DNA of 64,000 nt, from the NCBI GenBank assembly GCA_020634885.1, contig JACKAW010000001.1, positions 744,001 through 808,000 on the forward strand, written 5' to 3'. This document shows, piece by piece, positions 8,404 to 16,010 of this stretch. The stretch is from Anaerolineales bacterium. Its GTDB lineage: Bacteria > Chloroflexota > Anaerolineae > Anaerolineales > Villigracilaceae. Position 1 is the first letter of the stretch; each line of letters begins with the position of its first letter. The notes under the pieces are model-generated. The model made no database searches, was not told where the DNA came from, and saw nothing but the letters and a program-made list of their open reading frames with translations. The translations under genes were made by a program, and so were the position numbers.

Positions 8404-8439
8404 TTATCCACATTATCCACACCCCCTACTATTATTACG
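8404..8439 (+). promoter_or_regulatory. Basal unwinding element: tandem DnaA boxes, GC spacer, DnaA-trios
   Basis: Two perfect DnaA boxes in direct tandem (8404-8412, 8413-8421), then CCCCC, then CTACTATTATTA (8428-8439). This is the complement of 3'-GAT-type DnaA-trios, in the same order and polarity as the B. subtilis unwinding system. AT-rich DNA follows immediately. Confidence 0.75.
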
Positions 8440-8543
8440 AATCCATAATGATACTTATATACCACTTGAATCCATTAAGGGTTTCCTATACAATCCACAA
8501 AGTAATACATTGACCCCTCTTTGCAAACCTTGGGAGATTTCAC

Positions 8544-8828
8544 ATGGATATGATCAAAGTTTCAGCTAACTCCCGTACCTCTGCCGTCGCCGGGGCGATT
8601 GCGGGGGTCATCCGAGAACATAAACGGGCAGAAGTGCAAGCTATTGGCGCAGGCGCTGTCAATCAGGCAGTGAAGGCGCTGGTGCTTGCATCCAGTTATC
8701 TCAAGAACGATGGGATCGACGTAGTCTGCGTCCCTGAGTTCGTGGATGTTGAGATAGAAGATAAGGTGCGTACCGCCATTAAATTGGTGATCGAGCCTCG
8801 CATCGTTCCTACACCGCAAGAAACGTAA
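8544..8828 (+). CDS. spoVS: Stage V sporulation protein S family protein
   Basis: 94 residues, slightly longer than the usual 86. It is an Alba-like small nucleic-acid-binding protein. The diagnostic core IKVSANSRTSAVAGAIAGVI, the central QAIGAGAVNQAVKAL and the C-terminal VPEFVDVEIEDKVRTAIKLVIEPR are all there. In Bacillus it affects septation and coat assembly, but homologues are common in non-sporulating bacteria, where it probably serves as a regulator or nucleoid protein. The start is supported by GGGAG eight bases upstream. Its position directly beside the origin is notable. Confidence 0.93.
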   Translation: MDMIKVSANSRTSAVAGAIAGVIREHKRAEVQAIGAGAVNQAVKALVLASSYLKNDGIDVVCVPEFVDVEIEDKVRTAIKLVIEPRIVPTPQET

Positions 8829-8833
8829 GATAT

Positions 8834-8868
8834 GGGTGGCGGTATTTTGCCGCCACCCCCATTTTTTA
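8834..8868 (+). terminator. Terminator after spoVS
   Basis: A GGGTGGCGG / CCGCCACCC stem with a short loop and six T, just after the spoVS stop codon. Confidence 0.85.
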
Positions 8869-8995
8869 TATAGCGATTCAAGGGTGGTGAATGTATACCC
8901 GCCACGGGTATAATTTTCGCTTGTGGATTTTCGCCTCTTTTCATGTGAAAAGCTGGTCTTACACAGTTGGGGTGTATCCACACTGAATCCTTCCC

Positions 8996-11900
8996 ATGCC
9001 ATACGGACGCCGGTTCTTCCGACTTGCTTTGTTGTTTGCCCTATTTTGTGGGGTGGTGTTTCCACGCCCGCAGTTCGTTGAAGCGCAGCCAAAGGCGGCG
9101 CAGGCGACAAATGTGGTGATCAGCGAGTTTCGGTTTATAGGCAGCGCTGGGGCAAGTGACGAGTTTATTGAGCTGTACAACCCGACAAGTTCAGCCATCA
9201 ATATCAGCGGCTGGTGGATACGAAGGGCTGGCGGTGGGGGGAGTGCCAGCACATTTGATACCATCCAAATTCCAACCAATTCAACCACTATTAATTTTCT
9301 GCCCGGGCAGTATTACCTGATTGCCAATTCGGCGGGGTACAACGATTCTGTGGCGGCAGACCTGACCTATTCCACGACCGGTTTTGCAAATGATGGCGGG
9401 GTTGCCTTAACTCTTGCAGATAAGACGACCATCATTGACCAGGCTGGGTTAAACTCTGGGGCTGCCTACAAAGAGGGGACAAATCTATCTCAGCTTACGA
9501 CGAATGTAGATCGTAGCTACGAGCGCAAATTGGGCGGTTCTTCGGATAGCTGTTTGGACGATGGCGATAACTCCACCGATTTTCAATTGATCTCTGCCAG
9601 TACCCCGCAAAATTCATCCACGCCCACCCGTCTGTGCGGAGGGAATGCCGACCTGCGAATTACCCAAATCGTTGATAATGCAACGCCTCTGGTTGGAGCT
9701 CAAGTAATTTTCACGATCACTATTTTCAATGACGGCACAGGCGATGCCCGCAGCGTTGAGGTAAAAAGTCTTCTCCCTAGCGGTTTATCGTATGTTTCCC
9801 ATTCCACTGTAACCGGAACTTACAATTCCAGCACAGGGATTTGGGACGTGGGAACACTTACCAATGGAGCCAGCGCAACTTTGAGTATCACAGCCGAGGT
9901 GATGACCGGCAGTACAAAAACGAATATGGCAGAAGTTTGGTCTTCATATGATGGCGACCCTGATTCAACGCCCGCCAATAGTTCCATCATTTCTGAAGAT
10001 GATAATGCCTCCATCACCATCACCCCGCAAACGTTACTAATCACCAATACACCCAACAACACCAATCCACTGGTAGGGTCGAACATCATCTTCACCATTC
10101 AGGTGGAAAATCCTTCAACGTATCTATTTGATGCAACGAATGTAAACGTCAGCGCCTTGCTTCCCTCTGAGCTTGACTATATTTCCGATTCAACGACAAC
10201 CGGCTCTTATGACGATAATTCAGGGCTGTGGTCTATTGGTTCCTTGCCCGTTGGGTCAAGCGCAACATTGACCCTCACCGCCAAAGTGATAAGCAATTCT
10301 CCGCCCATATTTACGGCAACAGTGACCTCAGATAATTATGCCGATAATAGCGCCAGTGTTTCATTTGGGACTCTCTCAGGGCAGGCAGAACTGGACCTCA
10401 GCCAAGCACTAGATCATAATACCGGGCAGGCTGGGCTTGTATTCCTTACCGTTTCCCTGGAAAATCATGGACCCGATACCGCCACCGGTGTGGAAGTGCG
10501 CGACCTGCTGCCCTCCGGTTTAACCTACATCTCCACCGAAACAATCGATGTAGGGACGTATACCCCTTCCACGGGCATCTGGGCGGTGGGCAGTTTAAAT
10601 GATGGCGTGACTGTGAACTTAAAACTCAAGGTTCGGGTGGCAGCCAGTGGATCATCCACCAAAAACACCGCTCAAATCTGGAGAGCAGATCAATACGATG
10701 GGAATTCCAGCAACAACGCCAACGACCTTGAAGTTCCCATTGCCGATCTTAGCCTCACCCAAATAGCAGATATAACCGCCTCGACCGCCATTTTTACTAT
10801 CACGGTCACCAACTCCGGTCCAGATGATGCGAACGTACAGGTCAAATCAAACCTGCCGGATGTAACGTCCTATTATCAATTTGTGTCCAGCTCGCAGCCT
10901 GCGGACTTCAACCCGACCACCGGCATTTGGAATGTTGGCTCCCTTCTCGATGGTGATAGCAAAACTCTGGTCATCACCACCAACACTGCAGGGACGTTGA
11001 AATCTCACATCGCCGAAATTTATTCCGCCAATGTTGTAGACCCGGATTCTGTACCCAATAACAAAGTCAGCACAGAAGATGATATTGCCGGCTATTCTCT
11101 GGCAGACTTAAGCCTTACACAGACCGTTAGTAAGAGCAACCCTTCTGTAAATGATAATGTCGTATTTACCATTCGGGTTAGTAACGCCGGTCCATTAACC
11201 GCGACAAATGTAAAAGTAAAAAGCCTGTTGCCCAGCGGCTTAACCTATGTTTCAGATACCACCGGCAATTATGTTCCCTCCACCGGTCTATGGACGGTAG
11301 GAACGCTAAACTCCGGTTCCACCGCGGAACTGAAAGTCACGGCAAAAGTTTCGAGCAATGGTATTTTTAGTAATTTGGCAGAGGTGTACGAAACTGATCT
11401 TTTCGACCCAGATTCAACCCCCGGCAACGGACAGACGACCGAAGATGACAGCATCAGCGTTTCTGTGATCACACCCGTGGCGCTGCGCCCTGTCATCATC
11501 AACGAAGTTGCCTGGGCGGGCACAACCTCCAGCCTGACGGGTGATGAATGGATCGAACTCTACAACACTACAAGCTCCAGCATCAACATCACCGGCTGGA
11601 CGTTAAAGGCAGCCGATGGCACACCCTCCATTACGCTCAATGGAACCATCCCTGCCGGGGGCTATTTCCTGCTTGAAAAAGATGATGACACCACGGTATC
11701 CGATATCACCGCAGACCAGATATACACAGGCGACCTTTCCAATAGCGGCGAGGCGCTCACCCTGCGCGATGGCGCAAATACCGTCATAGATACCGCCAAC
11801 GGCAATGGCGGCTCCTGGCCCGCCGGAAGTTCGTCCACCTATGGCTCAATGGAGCGCACGTCCACTTCGGCAGATAGCGACAGTATTTGGCAGACCAACA

Positions 11901-12661
11901 CCGGCATAAAAAAGAACGGCAAAAATGCCAGCAACGGCGATATTCTTGGAACCCCGAAACAAAGCAATTCACAAGTGACCACAGCAACTGCCACTCCCAC
12001 GAAAACTCCAACGCCGACGCCCACCCCTGCTATTGTTGGAACAGTCATCCCCCCGCGCCCTATTCTCAACGAAATTCTCGCCCGCCCGGGTTTCGATTGG
12101 AACGGCGATGGCGACATCAACGTCTTCGATGAATTTATTGAGATCAAGAACCTCAGTGTGGCAGATATTTCACTCAAAGGCTGGAAGTTGGATACCTTTG
12201 GGAATATCTCTTTCACCCTGCCAGAGATAACGCTCAAACCAGGGCAGCGCGTTGTTTACTACAGCAAAGAAACCAACCTCCTGCTCAGTGACGGCGGTGC
12301 AACCGTGCGTCTCATTGACCCGAACGGAAAGATATACGATGCCTTCACCTACGAACTCGCCCGTGCAGAAGACCGCTCCTTCTGCCGCCTGCCCGATGGC
12401 AACCCCGGCGATAAAGCCTGGTTTGAAGATTGCATCCCAACCCCGTTGCTAAACAACACCCGCGAAGGCAGGTCGCCCACCACACCCAACGTCACATCAC
12501 CCGTTTGCAATTTACCCGATACCATTCCGCTTGAATTTTTCATTGCCGAATGCAATGGCTACGGCGGCGATATTTGGAATCCCATCTATTGGGATCAACG
12601 TACCGGCATCATCAGGCGATGGATACAGGATGGCAACAAGTGGAGTACATTCATTGAGTAA
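8996..12661 (+). CDS. Secreted lamin-tail and DUF11 repeat protein
   Basis: 1221 residues. A hydrophobic signal peptide at about residues 6-25 (LALLFALFCGVVF) is followed by a lamin-tail domain (about 38-190, with SDEFIELYNPTSSAINISGWW). Then come roughly five to six DUF11/Ig-like repeats (about 215-810) each with a variant of LLPSGLTYVS...TGTYxxSTGIWxVGxL, a second lamin-tail domain (about 830-960), a Thr/Pro linker of TPTPTP type (about 1000-1015), and a third lamin-tail domain (about 1020-1130). No sortase or membrane anchor is visible at the C-terminus. It is probably an extracellular or surface adhesion/structural protein. The binding partner is unknown. Confidence 0.85.
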   Translation: MPYGRRFFRLALLFALFCGVVFPRPQFVEAQPKAAQATNVVISEFRFIGSAGASDEFIELYNPTSSAINISGWWIRRAGGGGSASTFDTIQIPTNSTTINFLPGQYYLIANSAGYNDSVAADLTYSTTGFANDGGVALTLADKTTIIDQAGLNSGAAYKEGTNLSQLTTNVDRSYERKLGGSSDSCLDDGDNSTDFQLISASTPQNSSTPTRLCGGNADLRITQIVDNATPLVGAQVIFTITIFNDGTGDARSVEVKSLLPSGLSYVSHSTVTGTYNSSTGIWDVGTLTNGASATLSITAEVMTGSTKTNMAEVWSSYDGDPDSTPANSSIISEDDNASITITPQTLLITNTPNNTNPLVGSNIIFTIQVENPSTYLFDATNVNVSALLPSELDYISDSTTTGSYDDNSGLWSIGSLPVGSSATLTLTAKVISNSPPIFTATVTSDNYADNSASVSFGTLSGQAELDLSQALDHNTGQAGLVFLTVSLENHGPDTATGVEVRDLLPSGLTYISTETIDVGTYTPSTGIWAVGSLNDGVTVNLKLKVRVAASGSSTKNTAQIWRADQYDGNSSNNANDLEVPIADLSLTQIADITASTAIFTITVTNSGPDDANVQVKSNLPDVTSYYQFVSSSQPADFNPTTGIWNVGSLLDGDSKTLVITTNTAGTLKSHIAEIYSANVVDPDSVPNNKVSTEDDIAGYSLADLSLTQTVSKSNPSVNDNVVFTIRVSNAGPLTATNVKVKSLLPSGLTYVSDTTGNYVPSTGLWTVGTLNSGSTAELKVTAKVSSNGIFSNLAEVYETDLFDPDSTPGNGQTTEDDSISVSVITPVALRPVIINEVAWAGTTSSLTGDEWIELYNTTSSSINITGWTLKAADGTPSITLNGTIPAGGYFLLEKDDDTTVSDITADQIYTGDLSNSGEALTLRDGANTVIDTANGNGGSWPAGSSSTYGSMERTSTSADSDSIWQTNTGIKKNGKNASNGDILGTPKQSNSQVTTATATPTKTPTPTPTPAIVGTVIPPRPILNEILARPGFDWNGDGDINVFDEFIEIKNLSVADISLKGWKLDTFGNISFTLPEITLKPGQRVVYYSKETNLLLSDGGATVRLIDPNGKIYDAFTYELARAEDRSFCRLPDGNPGDKAWFEDCIPTPLLNNTREGRSPTTPNVTSPVCNLPDTIPLEFFIAECNGYGGDIWNPIYWDQRTGIIRRWIQDGNKWSTFIE

Positions 12662-12664
12662 AAT

Positions 12665-12698
12665 AGTCCCTAAAGCTAACAGCCTTTAGGGACTTAAT
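12665..12698 (+). terminator. Terminator after the lamin-tail gene
   Basis: A TCCCTAAAG / CTTTAGGGA stem followed by a T-rich tail, between the lamin-tail gene and pyrF. pyrF therefore needs its own promoter or read-through. Confidence 0.75.
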
Positions 12699-12716
12699 TT
12701 TTATCAAAAGGAAACC

Positions 12717-13550
12717 ATGGAAACCTTCTTCTCTTTTCTTGAAAAACGGGTGGATGACTGCTCCTCCCTCCTGTGTGTGGGACTCGACCCGCACGTCTCC
12801 GACCTCCCAAGCCCCACCGCCGCCTCAGCCCGCGACTTTTGTATTGATCTTGTTAAACAGACCTCTCGCTACGCTGCGGCTTTTAAACCCAATGCCGCAT
12901 TCTTCGAGGTATTCGGCGCCGAAGGCTGGACGGAACTCAAGCGCGTGATTGAAACCATCAATGAAGAATCAGACCGAATGGGGTCGCGCATCCCCATCAT
13001 CCTGGATGCGAAGCGCGGTGATATTTCATCCACCGCAGAGGCGTATGCCAAATCTGCTTTTGAGCACCTCGGCGCCGACTGCATCACCTTGAATCCCTAC
13101 CTCGGCAAAGACTCCATCGAGCCATTCCTTGGTTATGAACAAAAAGGCGTCTTCCTGCTTTGTAAAACATCCAACGCCGGTTCCATGGATTTGCAGAACC
13201 TGCTCGTCATGCCAATGGGGTCTGACATGCCCATGCCTTTGTATATTTATGTGGCGCAGCTTGCTCAGCAATGGAACGAGAAGAATAATGTGGGCATCGT
13301 GGTGGGAGCAACCCACCCGCAGATCATGGAAATGATCCGCGCGGCGGTGCCAAATTTGTGGTTCCTTTCTCCTGGCGTTGGCGCACAAGGCGGCGAGTTG
13401 GAGATCACCCTCAAAGCCGGTTTGCGGGAAGATGGCAAGGGAATTTTGCTGCCCATCTCCCGCGCCATCTCCCGCGCCGAAAACCCCGGCAAAGCCGCCG
13501 CAGAAATTCGTGATGAAATTTTGCGCATCAAAAGAGAATTGAATAAATAG
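12717..13550 (+). CDS. pyrF: Orotidine 5'-phosphate decarboxylase, type 2
   Basis: 277 residues. It decarboxylates OMP to UMP, the last step of pyrimidine synthesis. The family motifs CVGLDPHVSDLP, FKPNAAFFEVFG, the catalytic ILDAKRGDISST (Lys-Asp array) and the phosphate loop SPGVGAQGG are all seen. The length and the AFFE/LNPYLGKDS motifs match the longer type 2 group found in actinobacteria and Chloroflexota. AAAAGGAAACC lies before the ATG. First gene of pyrF-pyrE-(small gene)-pyrD. Confidence 0.95.
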   Translation: METFFSFLEKRVDDCSSLLCVGLDPHVSDLPSPTAASARDFCIDLVKQTSRYAAAFKPNAAFFEVFGAEGWTELKRVIETINEESDRMGSRIPIILDAKRGDISSTAEAYAKSAFEHLGADCITLNPYLGKDSIEPFLGYEQKGVFLLCKTSNAGSMDLQNLLVMPMGSDMPMPLYIYVAQLAQQWNEKNNVGIVVGATHPQIMEMIRAAVPNLWFLSPGVGAQGGELEITLKAGLREDGKGILLPISRAISRAENPGKAAAEIRDEILRIKRELNK

Positions 13551-13561
13551 AGGAGTTCATA

Positions 13562-14176
13562 ATGAGCGAAAAACAGGTTTTGAATAAACAGTTGGCTATG
13601 CTTGCAGATGAGCTCCTCTCTGCGGGTTGCATCAAGTTCGGCGAATTCACGCTCAAATCCGGGCTCAAAAGCCCCATTTATATTGACCTGCGTCAGATCA
13701 TCACCTACCCAAAATTGTTGGAAAAGATCGGCGCCGCCTACCTGCCCTTGCTTTCCAATTTAAACTTTGCACGCATTGCAGGCTTACCTTATGCAGCCAT
13801 TCCCATTGCCACAGCGGTTTCGCTTGCCGGTGATTACCCCATGATCTATCCGCGCAAGGAGGCAAAGACCTACGGAACCAAAGCGGATATTGAAGGTGAA
13901 TATCATGCTGGTGAAGTGATCGTAGTCATTGACGACCTCGCCACAACCGGCGGCAGTAAGTTTGAAGCCATCGAAAAATTGACCGGCGTGGGTCTGGCTG
14001 TGAAAGATGTTGTGGTGTTGGTCGATCGTCAATCGGGCGCCAAAGAGTCGTTGGAGCAGGCAGGCTACAACCTCCACGCCGTGTTGACCATCACACAACT
14101 GCTCGATCACTGGGAATCCACAGGGGCTGTGGATAAGTCTAAGATCGCTGAAACCCGCGAGTTTTTGAAAGGCTAG
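13562..14176 (+). CDS. pyrE: Orotate phosphoribosyltransferase
   Basis: 204 residues. It transfers ribose phosphate from PRPP to orotate giving OMP. The PRPP-binding signature VIVVIDDLATTGGSKFEAI is intact, preceded by a flexible-loop region with PRKEAKTYGTKADIEG (catalytic Lys). The start 11 bp after pyrF has AGAGGAG upstream, so the two are co-transcribed. It contains an isolated perfect DnaA box at 14128-14136. Confidence 0.95.
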   Translation: MSEKQVLNKQLAMLADELLSAGCIKFGEFTLKSGLKSPIYIDLRQIITYPKLLEKIGAAYLPLLSNLNFARIAGLPYAAIPIATAVSLAGDYPMIYPRKEAKTYGTKADIEGEYHAGEVIVVIDDLATTGGSKFEAIEKLTGVGLAVKDVVVLVDRQSGAKESLEQAGYNLHAVLTITQLLDHWESTGAVDKSKIAETREFLKG

Positions 14177-14180
14177 TTCT

Positions 14181-14384
14181 ATGACCGGTTCTGAAACAAC
14201 CCTTCCCCTGGACCTTTCTTCTGCCTTAGCCATGGATTCAGAAGCCCAGTCTATTTTTGATAACCTGCCGCTCTCTCACCAACGGGAATACATCAAATGG
14301 ATCGAAGAAGCCAAAAAGGCAGAAACCCGCACCAGGCGAATTCAACAGACGATAGAGCAATTGAAGAAGAAAAAGAATGTATAA
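14181..14384 (+). CDS. Small YdeI/OmpD-associated (OmdA) C-terminal-like protein
   Basis: 67 residues. The segment FDNLPLSHQREYIKWIEEAKKAETRTRRIQQ-type matches the C-terminal ~60 residues of the YdeI/OmpD-associated family, here as a stand-alone mini-protein without the N-terminal domain. Role unknown. The family has been linked to peptide and bacteriocin resistance. It lies 4 bp after pyrE and overlaps pyrD by 8 bp, so it is translated as part of the pyr operon. Confidence 0.75.
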   Translation: MTGSETTLPLDLSSALAMDSEAQSIFDNLPLSHQREYIKWIEEAKKAETRTRRIQQTIEQLKKKKNV

Positions 14385-15393
14385 ACTTTTTCGCCCCCTG
14401 CTATTTCGACTCAGTTCTGAGCGTGCTCACGCGCTTACGATTAATGCATTACGCATGGCAGGGAAACTCCCCCCCGCCCGCCTCTTCCTTGACCTTATGT
14501 TTGCTGCGCCATCCAAGCCTGTTACTGTCTTTGGGCTGGTTTTTAAGAACCGGGTCGGTTTGGCGGCAGGGTACGACAAGGATGGTATAGCCGTTCAAGG
14601 TTTATCTGCCCTGGGGTTTGGGCATGTGGAGGTGGGAACCGTCACACCCAAGCCGCAGTTGGGCAACCCAAGCCCACGAGTGTTTCGGCTGGTGGAAGAT
14701 GAAGGCGTTATCAACCGTATGGGGTTTCCTTCACGCGGCATGGAGTATGTGAAGAAGCATCTATCGGGAAAAAGAAAACAAGATTCTATCCTCGGCGTGA
14801 ACCTCGGTAAGAATAAAGAAACCCCCAATGAAGATGCTGTTTTAGATTACTTAGCCCTTTTGCAAAATTTTGCAGGTATGGCTGATTACCTGACCATCAA
14901 TGTCAGCTCACCCAATACGGTGGGGCTTCGCAGCTTGCAAGGGCGCGAAGCGTTGGAAGGCTTGCTTACTCAATTGCACCAACAGCGCATCATTGAACAA
15001 CAAACATATAAGAAGAATCTTCCCATTCTTGTGAAGCTTGCACCAGACCTTTCTGACTCTGAACTGGCAGAGGCGCTCGAAGCCATCATCCACACACAGA
15101 TGGATGGAGTCATCGTGACGAATACAACCTTGGGGCGCGAGGGATTAAGGTCAAATCATCGGGGAGAGACAGGTGGCTTAAGCGGCAGTCCGCTCACAGT
15201 TAAGAGTGAGGCGGTTCTTCGTCAAACATTGAAGCTGTTAAATGGTCAAATCCCTGTAGTGAGCGCGGGCGGAATCATGAATCCGGATGATGCCAAACGC
15301 CGCCTGGATATGGGGGCGGCGCTGGTGCAGGTCTACACGGGTTTGGTCTATCGCGGACCAGGGTTGGTGAAAGCCATTGCCAAAGCGGGATGA
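14377..15393 (+). CDS. pyrD: Dihydroorotate dehydrogenase, quinone-dependent (class 2)
   Basis: 338 residues. It oxidises dihydroorotate to orotate at the membrane using FMN and quinone. The class 2 N-terminal helix (YKLFRPLLFRLSSERAHAL) is present, then NRVGLAAGYDKDG, the substrate site NRMGFPSRG, the catalytic Ser region TINVSSPNTVGLR, VKLAPDLSD, and the FMN phosphate site VSAGGIMNPDDA. It overlaps the preceding small gene. Class 2 implies an electron link to the quinone pool. Confidence 0.95.
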   Translation: MYKLFRPLLFRLSSERAHALTINALRMAGKLPPARLFLDLMFAAPSKPVTVFGLVFKNRVGLAAGYDKDGIAVQGLSALGFGHVEVGTVTPKPQLGNPSPRVFRLVEDEGVINRMGFPSRGMEYVKKHLSGKRKQDSILGVNLGKNKETPNEDAVLDYLALLQNFAGMADYLTINVSSPNTVGLRSLQGREALEGLLTQLHQQRIIEQQTYKKNLPILVKLAPDLSDSELAEALEAIIHTQMDGVIVTNTTLGREGLRSNHRGETGGLSGSPLTVKSEAVLRQTLKLLNGQIPVVSAGGIMNPDDAKRRLDMGAALVQVYTGLVYRGPGLVKAIAKAG

Positions 15394-15425
15394 AAAAATA
15401 AGTAAAAATATTTGCTTATTTGTAA
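15394..15425 (+). terminator. Possible terminator after pyrD
   Basis: A weak AAATAAG / CTTATTT stem with an A/T-rich loop directly after the pyrD stop. Confidence 0.35.
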
Positions 15426-15537
15426 GTTTGCTATTATGGAGTTGTTACTGAACAACAACTAAAAAGAAATCTTTTATTCAATAGCCTTCATGTATAAAGT
15501 ATGTACTGTAAAAAATATATTCTATATGGAGGCTCAA

Positions 15538-15933
15538 ATGAAAAAGATCGTTTTGTACTTCGGTTCCCTGTTTCTCGTGGCTGTGATGTTGGGCATGACG
15601 GTCGGTCATGCGAGCGCCAGCGAACTCTACGATGATAGTGATTTGAATGGGGCGGCGCCCAAAGTGTACTTGGTTTCACCCTATTTCAACGGCATTCCTG
15701 CTGGCACACGTATTTCAGCGCAGATGTTCGTTCAGTCAGACATTCGAGGCTTGGAATGTGTAACGATCAACAATGAGGGGTCGGTGGTATGCACATTCCC
15801 TAAACGGTTTGGCGGGGAAAATGCAACCCTGTATTTGACAGTGGGCGGTAAGATGTTGATCTTTTACGTCAGAATTCCGCATGTTCAGGTGATTACGCCA
15901 GCGCCTGCACCCGCGCCCTCCCCAATTATATAA
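15538..15933 (+). CDS. Small secreted protein of unknown function
   Basis: About 131 residues. The ATG at 15538 is chosen over one at 15490 because GGAGG lies five bases before it and the protein then begins with a normal signal peptide (MKKIVLYFGSLFLVAVMLGM, cleavage probably after HASA-S). The mature part is ~95 residues of mixed beta character with two cysteines (CVTI, VVCTF) and a C-terminal Pro/Ala run (PAPAPAPSP) that could span the cell wall. Family not recognised. It has its own transcription unit. Confidence 0.65.
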   Translation: MKKIVLYFGSLFLVAVMLGMTVGHASASELYDDSDLNGAAPKVYLVSPYFNGIPAGTRISAQMFVQSDIRGLECVTINNEGSVVCTFPKRFGGENATLYLTVGGKMLIFYVRIPHVQVITPAPAPAPSPII

Positions 15934-15973
15934 GGCAAAACTTGATCTGAATTTTCGCAAAGTGAAATAACAT

Positions 15974-16010
15974 AAAAAAAGAGCCTCCTGAAATTGGAGG
16001 CTCTTTTTTT
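15974..16010. terminator. Bidirectional terminator
   Basis: A 14-bp stem AAAAAAGAGCCTCC / GGAGGCTCTTTTTT, shared by the secreted-protein gene and the convergent kinase gene, and overlapping the kinase stop codon. Confidence 0.85.

Larger units (their letters stand above)
7946..8543. other. oriC: Probable chromosomal replication origin (oriC)
   Basis: A 598-bp stretch without genes. Perfect DnaA boxes (TTATCCACA or complement) are at 8112-8120, 8404-8412 and 8413-8421. One-mismatch boxes are at 7959, 7980, 7990, 8133, 8153, 8237, 8288 and 8298, and two more perfect boxes lie inside the upstream pyrC (7516 and 7527). The rightmost tandem pair is followed by a C-rich spacer and DnaA-trios, then an AT-rich stretch to about 8510 that would be the unwinding region. 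Repeats of CATATATGGGGGGTA also occur (see separate entries). dnaA itself is not in the window. Confidence 0.82.

Noticed and set aside
14128..14136. Perfect DnaA box inside pyrE
   Set aside because: Isolated, with no other boxes or AT-rich DNA near it. Probably chance.
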